Counted from the stretch's first letter, positions 1-11,591 are shown. The stretch is DNA of 38,705 nucleotides from Rhodoferax sp. (GCA_003133245.1 PKWM01000045.1:1-38705); one strand, 5' to 3'. The notes: a model not told the origin generated them from the sequence alone. Numbers and translations: made by a program.

Positions 1-225
1 AAGATGGTATCCCTACCCTCCTCGGCCAACGGCACGACGCCACTCATGATGGCGGCGCGTTACAGCACACCGTCGGCCGTTAAACTACTGCTCGAGGCAG
101 GTGCCGATCCGACGCTAAAAAATGACCAGGGTTTGAGTGCAATTGATTTCGCGCAGAGCGTGGACCGTTCTGACTCAGCCAATCTCATTGCCGCCTTTGT
201 TCTTAATCTTTCAACCCAAAGGTAG
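1..225 (+). CDS. Ankyrin-repeat protein, C-terminal fragment
   Basis: The reading frame is open from the first base, so the gene very likely starts outside the window and only its last 74 codons are present. The fragment contains a recognisable ankyrin unit: [11 protein letters not shown], then [16 protein letters not shown] and QGLSAIDFA. This is the standard TPLxxAA helix followed by LLxxGADP and the next repeat's G-x-S/T-A-x-x-x-A. Ankyrin repeats mediate protein-protein contacts, so no enzymatic role can be inferred. It ends with TAG at 223-225 and converges on the cyclase gene across an 80-bp gap. An internal ATG at 4-6 exists but is probably not the true start. Confidence 0.8.
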   Translation, partial: KMVSLPSSANGTTPLMMAARYSTPSAVKLLLEAGADPTLKNDQGLSAIDFAQSVDRSDSANLIAAFVLNLSTQR

Positions 226-244
226 TTGGTGACACTGGTTCAGT

Positions 245-272
245 ACTTTATACGATGTATATTATGTTAAGT
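245..272 (+). other. dif-like XerCD site candidate
   Basis: Bases 255-270 are identical over 16 nt to the right part of the E. coli dif site: the last A of the XerC arm, the central TGTATA (256-261), then TTATGTTAA. The XerD arm (262-272, TTATGTTAAGT) differs from TTATGTTAAAT at one base. The putative XerC arm (245-255, ACTTTATACGA) is poorly conserved. The site lies in a convergent intergenic gap. It could be a degenerate chromosomal dif, a relic attachment site of a Xer-dependent mobile element, or chance. The dif comparison is from knowledge of the E. coli sequence, not a search. Confidence 0.4.
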
Positions 273-305
273 AACATATTGGAAGCCTGCAAGTTAATCG
301 TCCCA

Positions 306-1220
306 TCAAGAAAGCGAAAAACTCACGGTGGGGGCCGTTGCATCGGCAAACGAGCTACCCAGGGCAATTTCCCCGTGGCCGTGTAAAGCGCACTCCTCCC
401 GTCTAAGCAGTAAATCGGCACCATCGCCCGAAAACCGAACCCAACTGCCATAGGAACTCATGTCAACCAGCACCAAACCACCGTTGCGCCACTCAATGCG
501 GGCGTGGGTGCGTGAAACGCGGGGATCGTTGACAACAAAATCAGCCTGTGGAATGCGCCCCAAGTGAATCGGCATCTCAAAGGCTCTAAAAATCTTGTGA
601 GTATCACGCCAGGTCAGTTCAATCTGACCTCCCAACACATCCCGGTCCGAAGCTTCCTGGAATGAGTCAAGACTTGCCTGCATGGTCAAAAAATCGGTTT
701 CCACATCCTCCTGCCAATCAACCTGGTAAACCGTACAGGGTTCCACTCGTCCGCGAATGCTGATGGGCCCCAGTTTTCTAAAACGCACGCCATTTGATTC
801 ACTGGCACCCAAAAGCGCCTCATGGTTGGCCCAGATCTGAAAGGGCCCCGACAAATCACTCAGGCGAGAGGCTACATTGACCGCATCGCCATAACAGTCG
901 CCCGCCACAATTTCAACATCACCGCTGGCAACGCCAATGCGCAGAGGCATAAATTTGGACTGTTCAAACTGGGACTTGCGCTTTTCGTGAATACGTTGCA
1001 ACTCCAGTACCGTATGGATAGCAGCCAGATTGTCATCAAACAAGGCCAGCACCCCATCGCCCAGCATTTTGACGACACGTCCGCCATGGGTTTCAACGAC
1101 CTTCGCAATCCAGCTTGTGATACGTGTTACCGCTAGCGTCGCTTGCGAGTTGCCCAAGGCTTCAAAAGCGCTGGTGCTGCCGAATAGATCGGTAAATACA
1201 ACAGTAGTCTTAACACCCAT
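306..1220 (-). CDS. Class III adenylate cyclase-like protein with C-terminal FHA domain
   Basis: The 304-aa protein has an N-terminal class III nucleotidyl cyclase domain (about residues 4-165) and an FHA domain (about 215-298). Visible catalytic features are metal-binding Asp11 in FTDLFGST and Asp55 in KMLGDG, the purine-specifying pair Lys51/Asp108 (ATP-type by alignment with class III enzymes), and Asn115/Arg119 in AVNVASRL for the transition state. The FHA domain shows the GR (221-222) and SRTH (236-239) motifs that bind phosphothreonine. It is predicted to be cytosolic, with no membrane segment. The expected reaction is ATP to cAMP, gated by binding of a phosphorylated partner; this is inferred from the domains. 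It is the last gene of the leftward cluster, 51 bp or less after the LD-carboxypeptidase gene. Confidence 0.85.
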   Translation of the reverse strand: MGVKTTVVFTDLFGSTSAFEALGNSQATLAVTRITSWIAKVVETHGGRVVKMLGDGVLALFDDNLAAIHTVLELQRIHEKRKSQFEQSKFMPLRIGVASGDVEIVAGDCYGDAVNVASRLSDLSGPFQIWANHEALLGASESNGVRFRKLGPISIRGRVEPCTVYQVDWQEDVETDFLTMQASLDSFQEASDRDVLGGQIELTWRDTHKIFRAFEMPIHLGRIPQADFVVNDPRVSRTHARIEWRNGGLVLVDMSSYGSWVRFSGDGADLLLRREECALHGHGEIALGSSFADATAPTVSFSLS

Positions 1221-1271
1221 TCCAATTATTCCGTTTCTTCAAACTGGGACAGAGTTTAGGGCATCGGCCAA

Positions 1272-2264
1272 TTATTGATACGCCAAATGGCCCCAGAAAA
1301 GCAGAGCCTCCCGTCCTTTTACCAACAAATCGGTTTTGGCACCCACCGGCAAGATCACTTTGGTGGCGATGTGGCCGTAAGGCAAGTTGGTAAGTACGGG
1401 AACCTTAATCTGCTGACGCAACCAGTCCAACACGCTTAGCAATTTGTAGCCGCGGTCATGCGCTGTCAGCTTGTATTCGGTGAACTGTCCCAGAACAATC
1501 GCTTTTTGCTGCTTCAATACGCCAGCGTGCAGCAGTTGCGTGAGCATGCGCTCGATGCGATACGGGTGCTCGCCAACGTCCTCCAGAAACAAGATTCCGC
1601 CTTTGACTGCGGGGAAATACGGGCTGCCCAACAGGCAAGCCAATACCGACAGGTTGCCACCCCACAGCAGCCCCTGTTTAACGCCAAAAGAGGTTTTTGC
1701 AATGGTCTCACTAACGCTGGCGGCTGCCTCCCTGCCTTGCCGCCAGCCCGTGCCCTCCCCTCGCCCCGTGATCAGATCATCAAAACAGGCCTCCATGATG
1801 TCGTCTGGCAACAGCCTTTCACCATGCCCATGCCCATGACCATCCACCACGTCCGGTTTGCCACCCACACCGAAACCCTCGCACAAGGCCGGCCCGGCCC
1901 AAGTAATGGCACCGGTGTGCGCCAGCACGGCATTTTGGAAAGCCGTGAAATCACTGATACCGACAAACTGTGTGCCTTTCTCAATCGCCTTGGCCACCGC
2001 CTTGTAATGAATACCGGGCAAGATGCGCGTCAATCCATAGCCGCCGCGCGAGATCAAGGCAACGTCGGCACCACTTGCCGCAGCCCGGTGAATCGCCGCC
2101 AGCCGGGTTGCATCATCACCAGCAAAGCGCAGATGACTGGCCAGCGCCGCCTCGTCAATTTCAACTTCGTACCCGAGCGCCCGCAACCGCGCCACGCCAC
2201 GCCGAAAAGCCGCTTTGTCACGTACCGCACCGGAGGGTGAATAAATATAGATGTGTTTTTTCAT
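1272..2264 (-). CDS. ldcA: LD-carboxypeptidase (peptidase S66, LdcA/MccF family)
   Basis: This 330-aa protein fits the S66 serine peptidases that cleave the terminal D-alanine from murein tetrapeptides during peptidoglycan recycling; related MccF proteins detoxify microcin C. The triad is visible: Ser104 in GISDFTAF, Glu228 in LFLEDVGE and His298 in LPYGH. SRGGYGLTRILP near residue 72 is the usual N-domain signature. ATG at 2264 is chosen over the in-frame GTG two codons upstream. A GHGHGHG run (about residues 142-148), coded by an ATGCCC-type hexanucleotide repeat, sits in the middle of the protein and is not typical of the family. It is 24 bp after tadA, so probably cotranscribed. Confidence 0.88.
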   Translation of the reverse strand: MKKHIYIYSPSGAVRDKAAFRRGVARLRALGYEVEIDEAALASHLRFAGDDATRLAAIHRAAASGADVALISRGGYGLTRILPGIHYKAVAKAIEKGTQFVGISDFTAFQNAVLAHTGAITWAGPALCEGFGVGGKPDVVDGHGHGHGERLLPDDIMEACFDDLITGRGEGTGWRQGREAAASVSETIAKTSFGVKQGLLWGGNLSVLACLLGSPYFPAVKGGILFLEDVGEHPYRIERMLTQLLHAGVLKQQKAIVLGQFTEYKLTAHDRGYKLLSVLDWLRQQIKVPVLTNLPYGHIATKVILPVGAKTDLLVKGREALLFWGHLAYQ

Positions 2265-2288
2265 AATCACAACAGCGTTAAGCTTGAA

Positions 2289-3496
<1,208 letters not shown>

Positions 3497-3505
3497 GATC
3501 AATCT

Positions 3506-5116
3506 TCACTCCCACTCAATGGTGGCGGGTGGTTTGCTGGAAACGTCGTAGGTCACGCGGTTGATGCCGCGCACCTCGTTGATGATGCGGCTTGAGACTT
3601 TTTTGAGCAGCGCATAGGGTAGCTCGGCCCAGTCGGCCGTCATGAAGTCGCTGGTTTGCACCGCGCGCAGTGCCACCACGTAGTCATAAGTGCGGCCATC
3701 ACCCATCACGCCGACGCTTTTGACTGGTAAAAACACGACAAAGGCCTGGCTGGTCAGGTCGTACCAGCTTTTGCCACTGGCTTCATCGATGAAATTGCGC
3801 AGCTCCTCGATAAAAATGGCATCTGCACGCCGTAGCAAATCGGCGTATTCCTTTTTCACCTCGCCCAGAATGCGCACGCCCAAGCCTGGGCCGGGAAACG
3901 GATGGCGATACACCATGTGATAGGGCAAACCCAGAGCCACTCCGAGCTCGCGCACCTCGTCCTTGAAGAGTTCACGCAGTGGCTCCAGCAGTTTGAGGCC
4001 GAGTAACTCGGGCAGGCCACCGACATTGTGATGGCTCTTGATGACTACCGCTTTTTTAATTTTGCTGCCACCCGATTCGATCACGTCCGGATAGATCGTG
4101 CCCTGCGCCAGCCATGCAACGTGACGCGACTGGTCGCTTTTGAGCTTGGCAGCCTCGGCCTTGAACACTTTAACAAATTCTCGGCCAATGATCTTGCGTT
4201 TGTTTTCCGGGTCGCTGACACCTGCCAAACATCCCAAAAATTGTTCAGCCGCATCGACCCGAATTACCTTGGCGTGCAGCTTGCCGGCAAACATCTCCAT
4301 CACCAGATTGCCTTCATTCAGGCGCAGCAAACCGTGATCGACAAAAACGCAGGTAAGCTGCTCGCCAATGGCACGGTGAATCAGTGCGGCTACCACTGAT
4401 GAATCAACCCCACCTGAGAGGCCCAGAATGACTTCTTCCGTGCCTACCTGGGCGCGGATTTTGGCTACCGCTTCGCTGACGTAGTCGCCCATGATCCAAT
4501 CAGGTCGCACCGCACAGATGTCCAAAATAAAACGCTCCAGAATCGCCGCGCCGCGCTTGGTGTGCGTCACTTCCGGGTGAAACTGCACGCCGTAAAAGCG
4601 CCGTTCTTCGTCAGCCATGCCGGCAATCGGGCAACTGTCCGTGCTGGCCATCAGCTTGAAACCAGGAGGCAGCTCGGTCACCTTGTCACCATGGCTCATC
4701 CAGACCTGCAACATACCATGGCCCATCGGGCTGGCGTAGTCCTGGATGCCCTCAAGCAAGTCCGTGTGACCATGCGCGCGCACGTCGGCATGACCAAACT
4801 CGCGCTGGTGGCCGCTGGCAACGAGACCGCCCAACTGGTGCGCCATGGTCTGCATGCCGTAGCAAATGCCCAGCACCGGCAGGCCCAACTCAAACACTGC
4901 GGCGGGCGCCTTGTCGGTGGTTTCTTCATAAACGCTGGCGTGACTGCCAGAAAGGATGATGCCCCTCAGTTGGCCGTCGCGGGCATAGGCTCGCAGCCAA
5001 TCGTCAGTGACGTCGCAGGGATGAACCTCGCAAAACACATGCGCATCGCGAATGCGCCGCGCGATCAACTGGGTGACCTGGGAGCCAAAGTCGAGAATCA
5101 GGATTTTTTGGTGCAT
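3506..5116 (-). CDS. guaA: GMP synthase (glutamine-hydrolysing)
   Basis: GuaA aminates XMP to GMP using glutamine and ATP, the last step of guanine nucleotide synthesis. The 536-aa protein has a class I glutamine amidotransferase domain (1-200) with Cys85 in GICYGMQ and His180/Glu182 in FHPEVTHT. Next come the ATP pyrophosphatase domain with the SGGVDSS P-loop (234-240) and the C-terminal dimerisation domain ending in TIEWE. Length and motifs are complete. It follows guaB with a 60-bp gap filled by a repeat element, so both steps from IMP to GMP are adjacent. Confidence 0.97.
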   Translation of the reverse strand: MHQKILILDFGSQVTQLIARRIRDAHVFCEVHPCDVTDDWLRAYARDGQLRGIILSGSHASVYEETTDKAPAAVFELGLPVLGICYGMQTMAHQLGGLVASGHQREFGHADVRAHGHTDLLEGIQDYASPMGHGMLQVWMSHGDKVTELPPGFKLMASTDSCPIAGMADEERRFYGVQFHPEVTHTKRGAAILERFILDICAVRPDWIMGDYVSEAVAKIRAQVGTEEVILGLSGGVDSSVVAALIHRAIGEQLTCVFVDHGLLRLNEGNLVMEMFAGKLHAKVIRVDAAEQFLGCLAGVSDPENKRKIIGREFVKVFKAEAAKLKSDQSRHVAWLAQGTIYPDVIESGGSKIKKAVVIKSHHNVGGLPELLGLKLLEPLRELFKDEVRELGVALGLPYHMVYRHPFPGPGLGVRILGEVKKEYADLLRRADAIFIEELRNFIDEASGKSWYDLTSQAFVVFLPVKSVGVMGDGRTYDYVVALRAVQTSDFMTADWAELPYALLKKVSSRIINEVRGINRVTYDVSSKPPATIEWE

Positions 5117-5127
5117 ATCTTTGATCA

Positions 5128-5176
5128 GTTGAGTACAGAGCTTGCTCGTTTCACGTAGCTACGGTCTGTCCCACAA
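5128..5176. repeat. REP-like intergenic repeat, copy A (guaB/guaA gap)
   Basis: This copy fills most of the guaB-guaA gap and ends at the guaB stop codon. It consists of GTTGAGTACAGAGC, an internal segment containing CGTAGCTACG, and GGTCTGTCCCACAA. The outer parts can pair (ACAGA with TCTGT), giving a hairpin in the guaB-guaA transcript. Nearly identical sequence is found at 9643-9691, and a shorter relative at 11547-11587. The arrangement resembles REP/RAYT-type elements. Confidence 0.7.
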
Positions 5177-6649
<1,473 letters not shown>

Positions 6650-6743
6650 CTAAGCTCCAAATGGCGAATTGTACCCGTGCCTCTGGCCACTCGACGATGG
6701 CCTTTGCCAGATGCCTGCCAACGAAGAGCGCTAAACTTCAGGC

Positions 6744-7268
6744 ATGAAATTTTCCCAATACTTTTTGATCGGTATCGCCAGCTTGATGTCGGCACCGTCC
6801 TTTGCCCAGTGGCAGTGGATCGATCAAGATGGACACCGGGTCTTCAGCGACCGTGCACCACCGCCGGACATTGCAGATAAAAATATTTTGAACCGTCCTG
6901 TTGTTCGGGCGGCAAAAAATGACCCGCCGACAGCTTCGGCTGCTGGCTTGGCCGGCAGCGCTGCGGCTGCTTCGCAGGCATCAGGAGCCGCCAGTGCACC
7001 CAAAATCAGTGGTGCCGATAGGGAGCTGATGGAGAAGAAAAAACTGGCAGAGCAGGAGCAGAACGCAAAACGTCAAGCCGAACAAGAGAGAGTTCTGAAA
7101 ACAAAAATTGAAAACTGTAGCCGTGCCAAGCAGGCCAAAGCCACTCTTGACTCGGGCATGCGCATGGGGCGAATGAACGAAAAAGGAGAACGCGAGGTGC
7201 TCGATGACGGTGCGCGCGCGACCGAGATCAAACGCATTCAGACCCTCATCGAAGCCGACTGTAAATAG
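6744..7268 (+). CDS. Secreted DUF4124-domain protein
   Basis: The 174-aa protein starts with a signal peptide (MKFSQYFLIGIASLMSAPSFA, cleavage likely after SFA). WQWIDQDGHRVFSDRAPPPDI follows, the DUF4124 pattern: a short WxxxDxxGxxxYSDxPPP beta motif common in betaproteobacterial envelope proteins. Residues about 60-90 are Ala/Ser-rich linker, and 95-125 are a charged, coiled-coil-like helix rich in K/E/Q. Two cysteines near the end (NCS and DCK) may form a disulphide. A periplasmic location is predicted. The function of DUF4124 proteins is unknown, and nothing nearby clarifies it. Confidence 0.85.
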   Translation: MKFSQYFLIGIASLMSAPSFAQWQWIDQDGHRVFSDRAPPPDIADKNILNRPVVRAAKNDPPTASAAGLAGSAAAASQASGAASAPKISGADRELMEKKKLAEQEQNAKRQAEQERVLKTKIENCSRAKQAKATLDSGMRMGRMNEKGEREVLDDGARATEIKRIQTLIEADCK

Positions 7269-7289
7269 TTCGCCGGGCCGACGAGCTGA

Positions 7290-7637
7290 TCAATAACCTG
7301 CCTTGGCACCAGTGCGTTTTTTGACAAAAAGTCCGGTCGTGCGCGCGCCCTGCCCAGCAAAACGCTTGCGACGAGACTCTTTGGGATCGACGTCGAGCGA
7401 ACGATAAATTTCAACCCGATCCTGATCAAGTAGCGTCTGACTTGAATCGACACGGCGTCCCCAGATTCCGACCGGTGTCGAGGCTTGATCAAGGGTTGGG
7501 AAAAGTTGGAATAACCCGCTCGCATGCAGGGCTTCCAATACAGTACTACCGGTTGCTAGAAGCAGGCTGACTTCACGTACCTCGCGCGCCAACGGCGAAT
7601 AGACCAACGTAACTTTAATAAGCTTGTCATTCACCAT
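7290..7637 (-). CDS. rnfH: RnfH family protein (ubiquitin-like fold)
   Basis: The 115-aa product belongs to the RnfH/UPF0125 family: IKVTLVYSPLAREVREVSLLLATGSTVLEAL near the N-terminus and VGIWGRRVDSSQTLLDQDRVEIYRSLDVDPKE as the beta-grasp core, followed by a basic tail. RnfH was named for its presence in some rnf loci; as usual in betaproteobacteria it sits next to ratA instead. Its role is unknown. The start MVNDKLIKV at 7637 overlaps the end of ratA by 11 bp, implying translational coupling. Confidence 0.88.
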   Translation of the reverse strand: MVNDKLIKVTLVYSPLAREVREVSLLLATGSTVLEALHASGLFQLFPTLDQASTPVGIWGRRVDSSQTLLDQDRVEIYRSLDVDPKESRRKRFAGQGARTTGLFVKKRTGAKAGY

Positions 7638-8070
7638 AGACTTGCTTGGCCCGTTTGATAAAGGCTTCCACCATGTTATCGGCAATTTTGTCAAACACCG
7701 GGCCGACCAGTTTGCCCAGTAGTGCATTGTCAAAACCATAGTTGAGTGTCAGCTCAACTCGGCAGGCACGCTCGGTACCAGCGCCGACAGGTACAAAATT
7801 CCATTCGCCGTCCAGCCGGGAAAACGGCCCGTTAACGAGTCTGATGCTAACCTGCCGATCTGGCACATGTTGGTTGCGGGTGGTGAAGGTTTGGCGGATA
7901 CCGGCCAATGAGATGGTGATCTCGGCCAGCATGCCGGTTTCATCAGAACTGACTACCCGGGCCTTATCGCACCAGGGTAAAAATTTAGAGTACTGATCAA
8001 CATCCGTCACCAGACGATACATCTCGGCGGGGCTATACCAGATCAGGACGGACTTCGTGACAGTTTTCAT
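7627..8070 (-). CDS. ratA: RatA/COQ10-type START-domain protein
   Basis: The 147-aa START-like protein matches the RatA/COQ10 family: MKTVTKSVLIWYSPAEMYRLVTDVDQYSKFLPWC at the N-terminus, and a C-terminal helix with VGPVFDKIADNMVEAFIKRA. E. coli RatA is described as an inhibitor of 70S ribosome assembly, whereas the eukaryotic orthologue Coq10 binds ubiquinone. Which applies here is not decided by sequence. The frame is open upstream to 8130, but Met at 8070 matches the usual start. The gene diverges from smpB across 77 bp, and the smpB-ratA-rnfH arrangement is common in proteobacteria. Confidence 0.9.
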   Translation of the reverse strand: MKTVTKSVLIWYSPAEMYRLVTDVDQYSKFLPWCDKARVVSSDETGMLAEITISLAGIRQTFTTRNQHVPDRQVSIRLVNGPFSRLDGEWNFVPVGAGTERACRVELTLNYGFDNALLGKLVGPVFDKIADNMVEAFIKRAKQVYGE

Positions 8071-8147
8071 AGAATGGGGCCTGCGCGGGATTGTAAGCAA
8101 GCCGCAGCGGCACCACTTACCAGCCCACACCTAAATTATCCAACGTC

Positions 8148-8621
8148 ATGGCCAAAAAACCCGATTCTGTCCCCCGCATTGCCGACAACAAGAAAGCGGC
8201 CTACAACTATTTCTTTGAAGAACGTTTTGAGGCCGGTCTGGTGCTTGAAGGCTGGGAGGTCAAGTCGCTGCGTGCTGGCAAAGTGCAGTTGACCGATGGC
8301 TATGTGGTCATTCGCAATGGCGAGTTGTTTGTGATCGGCCTGCAGATCAACCCGCTGGGCACGGCCTCAACCCACATCAGCCCGGACAAGGTTCGCACCA
8401 AGAAACTCTTGATGCACAAGGAAGAGATCAAGCGTCTGATCGGCAAGGTTGAGCAAAAAGGCTACACCCTGGTGCCGCTTAATCTGCACTGGAAAGCGGG
8501 CAAGATCAAATGCGAAATTGCGCTGGCCAAGGGTAAGGCCGAGCATGACAAGCGCGACACTATCAAGGACCGTGAAGGTAAGCGCGAAGTCGAGCGCGCC
8601 ATGAAGGGACGCAACCGGTAG
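8148..8621 (+). CDS. smpB: SsrA-binding protein SmpB
   Basis: SmpB binds tmRNA and delivers it to stalled ribosomes for trans-translation. The 157-aa protein carries the signature [17 protein letters not shown] (about 11-27), [19 protein letters not shown], and a basic C-terminal tail ([21 protein letters not shown]) that folds in the decoding centre. Length is normal. No tmRNA gene is visible in the window. It diverges from ratA and converges on the EamA gene, with a long inverted repeat just after its stop. Confidence 0.97.
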   Translation: MAKKPDSVPRIADNKKAAYNYFFEERFEAGLVLEGWEVKSLRAGKVQLTDGYVVIRNGELFVIGLQINPLGTASTHISPDKVRTKKLLMHKEEIKRLIGKVEQKGYTLVPLNLHWKAGKIKCEIALAKGKAEHDKRDTIKDREGKREVERAMKGRNR

Positions 8622-8624
8622 GAT

Positions 8625-8715
8625 GCTCCAAACAGTGGGTGGGGCGGACGCCGGGGGCTCATGCGCTTCGCTTTTTAAAATCGCCCCAACATCCGCCCCA
8701 CCCGCTGTTCGGAGT
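8625..8715. repeat. 91-bp inverted repeat between convergent smpB and eamA
   Basis: The arms at 8625-8648 and 8692-8715 match at 21 of 24 positions when one is reverse complemented; GGGTGGGGCGGA is the identical core. The 43-bp interior contains CGCCGGGGGC and TTTTTAAAATCGCCCC, which can extend the pairing. Its place between two convergent genes fits a bidirectional terminator, although the A/T run lies in the loop rather than after the stem. The length also fits a small palindromic mobile repeat. Confidence 0.65.
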
Positions 8716-8730
8716 CTGCGTTTCATGACT

Positions 8731-9606
8731 TCATTCGCGTTGCTGCCAGCCAATCAATTCATTGACAACGAGCGCACCAATAACCATGGTGCCGCCGGTC
8801 AACACGTTGGGGCCGGGCACCTCGCCGGCACCAACCCAGGCCAGCAGGATGCCGAAAATCACTTCCAGCAAACCCAGCAAGGCCACTTCAGGCGCTTTGA
8901 GCGCCTTGGTGCAGACCACAGCCAGGACCGATGGAATAGCAAGTTGCACCAACCCCAGTCCGGCCAGCAAGATCAGGTCATGCCGCGAAGCCGCAAACGG
9001 CAACGCCAGCGGCAGGGTCAGCAGCGTTGAGATGACGGCACCGATCAACACCGCCGGAATGAGATCGATGTTTTTGCCCTGGGCGTGCGAATGCTGGGTC
9101 ACGGTCCAGTTGGCAGCCCCCGAGATCGGGATAAACAGGGCCACCAGAGTGCCAGAGAGGCTCACGCCCTGCACCAATTGACTGCCGTACATGTAGGCAA
9201 TGCCACAGCCCGCCACGACGATGGCGAGCCAGGTTCGCAACGCCACCCGATGGCCGATGAAAAGACGCGCCGCCAGCGCGGTAAACAGGGGAGCAAGCGC
9301 CATGGTGATGAGCACATTGGCGACGCTGGTCATGGTGATGGCAAGCATGAAAAAAGTGAACATGCCGCACCAGCACAGACCTGAAATCCACAGCGCACGC
9401 CCACCGCCACGCATACGCTTGAAAACGCCAGGACCCTGAAAAATGGGCAGGATCACCAGCAGGGACAGCACCGTGAAGAAGCTGCGCCAGAAGGTTACTT
9501 CAAAGCTGCGCGCCTGCTCCAAGTGGCGCGTCACTACCCCGGCGATGGACCACATCAGGGTCACCGCGATCATGAGGAGGACGGCACGGTTGTGGGTGAG
9601 ACGCAT
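8731..9606 (-). CDS. EamA-family (DMT superfamily) transporter
   Basis: The 291-aa inner-membrane protein has about ten hydrophobic helices in two EamA repeats, for example AVLLMIAVTLMWSIAGVVTRHLE at the start and VALLGLLEVIFGILLAWVGAGEVP in the second half. The motif around LEVIFGILLAW corresponds to the conserved LEPxxAxLLAW segment of the family. The substrate cannot be told from sequence; relatives export amino acids or metabolites. It lies 88 bp after typA with REP-like repeats in between, so it may be cotranscribed or separate. Confidence 0.88.
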   Translation of the reverse strand: MRLTHNRAVLLMIAVTLMWSIAGVVTRHLEQARSFEVTFWRSFFTVLSLLVILPIFQGPGVFKRMRGGGRALWISGLCWCGMFTFFMLAITMTSVANVLITMALAPLFTALAARLFIGHRVALRTWLAIVVAGCGIAYMYGSQLVQGVSLSGTLVALFIPISGAANWTVTQHSHAQGKNIDLIPAVLIGAVISTLLTLPLALPFAASRHDLILLAGLGLVQLAIPSVLAVVCTKALKAPEVALLGLLEVIFGILLAWVGAGEVPGPNVLTGGTMVIGALVVNELIGWQQRE

Positions 9607-9611
9607 CTTGA

Positions 9612-9691
9612 GCAGTTGAGGACAGAGTTGGCTCTTTGAACGGTTGGGGACAGAGCTTGCTCGCTATGCGTAGCTACGGTCTGTCCCACAA
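9612..9691. repeat. REP-like intergenic repeat, copy B plus a partial copy
   Basis: A half copy (9612-9642, GCAGTTGAGGACAGAGTTGG and following bases) is followed by a full copy at 9643-9691. The full copy runs from GTTGGGGACAGAGC through CGTAGCTACG to GGTCTGTCCCACAA. GGGACAGA at the left and TCTGTCCC at the right are perfect 8-bp inverted arms. The block lies between the typA stop and the EamA start. The full copy is nearly identical to the one between guaB and guaA 4.5 kb away. Confidence 0.8.
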
Positions 9692-9694
9692 GGT

Positions 9695-11527
9695 TTAAAG
9701 ACTTTCGCGCCCAGCCTTCTTGCGCTCATGCTCCTTGAGGTAGCGCTTGCGCAGACGAATGGATTTGGGGGTGATTTCCACCAATTCATCTTCTTCGATG
9801 AACTCGACCGCGTATTCCAGCGTGAGCTGAATGTGGGGCGTGATCTTGATCGCGTCTTCCTTGCCTGAGACGCGGAAATTGGTGAGTTGCTTCATGCGCA
9901 CGGCATTGACGACCAGGTCGTTGTCGCGATTGTGAATGCCCACAATCATGCCTTCATAGACCGGGTCGCCAGCTTTGACGAACATGCGACCACGGTCGTC
10001 GAGCTTGCCCAGGGCGTAGGTCACGATTTCGCCATCGTCCATGCTGATCAGCACGCCGTTCTTGCGCGACTCGATGTCGCCCTTGTAGGCTTCGTAGCCG
10101 TCAAAAATATTGCTGGCCAGACCGGTGCCGCGGGTCAGGTTCAGGAATTCGTTCTGAAAGCCAATCAAGCCGCGCGCCGGAATGCGGTATTCGAGCCTCG
10201 TGCGACCGCGACCGTCGGGTTCCATATTGACCAACTCGCCCTTGCGCAAACCGAGCGCCTGCATCACACCACCCTGGTGCGCGTCTTCAATATCAACCGT
10301 CAACATTTCAATCGGTTCGCACTTTTCGCCATTGATCAGTTTATAGACCACGCGCGGCTTCGAGACGGCCAGTTCGTAACCTTCGCGACGCATGTTTTCC
10401 AGCAAGATCGTCAGGTGCAATTCGCCCCGTCCTGATACTTCATAAATGCCGTCTTCATCAGTGTCGCTCACGCGCAAGGCGACGTTGGCTTGCAACTCAC
10501 GGGTCAGGCGATCGCGCAGTTGACGGCTCGTTACAAATTTGCCTTCACGTCCGGCCAACGGTGAGTTATTGACGCAAAAATTCATCGTCAGCGTGGGCTC
10601 GTCAATTTCCAGCATCGGCAGCGGTGCCGGGTTCAACGGATCGGTCAAAGTGACGCCAATATTGACTTGCTCGATACCACTGATGAGCACAATGTCACCC
10701 GGGCCGGCATCAGGCGAGGGTAAGCGCTCCAGCCCTTCAAATTTCAAAATCTGCTGCACTTTGGCCTTGCTCGATTTCCCGTCAGGGCCCTCCATCACCA
10801 GCACTTCCTGGTTGGTTTTGATGGTGCCCTGGGTGATGCGGCCAACCCCAATGCGACCGACATAAGTGGAGTAATCGAGTGATGAAATTTGCAATTGCAG
10901 TGGTGCTTCCGGGTCGCCCTTATTGGACGGCACATGCGTCAGCACCGTGTCAAACAGAGGTGCCAAATCAGCTCCCCATTGTTCACCGGCCTCGCCTTCT
11001 TTCATGCTCGCCCAGCCATTCAGACCCGATGCATAGACCACTGGAAAATCGAGCTGCTCTTCGGTTGCACCAAGCTTGTCAAACAGGTCGAATGTGGCGT
11101 TGATAACGTAGTCCGGGCGCGAACCCGGGCGATCCACCTTGTTAACGACGACGATCGGTTTGAGTCCCAGTGCCAGCGCTTTTTTGGTGACAAAACGGGT
11201 TTGCGGCATCGGGCCTTCGACCGCATCAATCAAGAGCATCACACCATCGACCATCGACAGGGCGCGCTCGACTTCGCCGCCAAAGTCGGCGTGGCCGGGG
11301 GTATCTACGATGTTGATGTGCGTGCCCTTCCAGGTGACGGCACAATTTTTGGCAAGAATTGTGATGCCGCGCTCTTTTTCAAGGTCGTTGTTGTCCATCA
11401 CGCGCTCGGCCACTTTTTCGTTGGCGCGGAAGGTGCCGCTTTGGCGCAGCAGCATATCGACCAAAGTGGTCTTGCCGTGATCAACGTGGGCGATGATGGC
11501 AATGTTGCGAATTTGTTTATAGCTCAT
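9695..11527 (-). CDS. typA: Ribosome-associated GTPase TypA/BipA
   Basis: TypA/BipA is an EF-G-like translational GTPase that helps 50S assembly and stress or cold adaptation. The 610-aa protein has G1 [10 protein letters not shown] (13-22), the RGITI switch I motif, [14 protein letters not shown] (G3) and [11 protein letters not shown] (G4). The EF-G-like domains III and V and the TypA-specific C-terminal domain ([33 protein letters not shown]) follow. Full length. It is at the downstream end of the rimP-to-truB cluster, 64 bp after truB, with a repeat element in the gap. Confidence 0.97.
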   Translation of the reverse strand: MSYKQIRNIAIIAHVDHGKTTLVDMLLRQSGTFRANEKVAERVMDNNDLEKERGITILAKNCAVTWKGTHINIVDTPGHADFGGEVERALSMVDGVMLLIDAVEGPMPQTRFVTKKALALGLKPIVVVNKVDRPGSRPDYVINATFDLFDKLGATEEQLDFPVVYASGLNGWASMKEGEAGEQWGADLAPLFDTVLTHVPSNKGDPEAPLQLQISSLDYSTYVGRIGVGRITQGTIKTNQEVLVMEGPDGKSSKAKVQQILKFEGLERLPSPDAGPGDIVLISGIEQVNIGVTLTDPLNPAPLPMLEIDEPTLTMNFCVNNSPLAGREGKFVTSRQLRDRLTRELQANVALRVSDTDEDGIYEVSGRGELHLTILLENMRREGYELAVSKPRVVYKLINGEKCEPIEMLTVDIEDAHQGGVMQALGLRKGELVNMEPDGRGRTRLEYRIPARGLIGFQNEFLNLTRGTGLASNIFDGYEAYKGDIESRKNGVLISMDDGEIVTYALGKLDDRGRMFVKAGDPVYEGMIVGIHNRDNDLVVNAVRMKQLTNFRVSGKEDAIKITPHIQLTLEYAVEFIEEDELVEITPKSIRLRKRYLKEHERKKAGRESL

Positions 11528-11546
11528 GGTTCACTTTCTAAAATTA

Positions 11547-11587
11547 GTTGGGGACAGAGTTGCACTGCGCTTAGGTCTGCTCCACAA
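11547..11587. repeat. REP-like intergenic repeat, copy C (truB/typA gap)
   Basis: This shorter family member runs from GTTGGGGACAGAGTTGC to TTAGGTCTGCTCCACAA. It keeps the left arm GGGGACAGA and a one-base-altered right arm, but lacks the CGTAGCTACG middle. It occupies most of the 64-bp truB-typA gap. It is recognisable by comparison with 9643-9691. Confidence 0.65.
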
Positions 11588-11591
11588 TCAT

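Noticed and set aside
263..278. TATGTTA-AG-TAACATA palindrome as a terminator for the convergent genes
   Set aside because: The loop of 2 nt and AT-only stem do not fit a terminator; it is better explained as part of the dif-like site.
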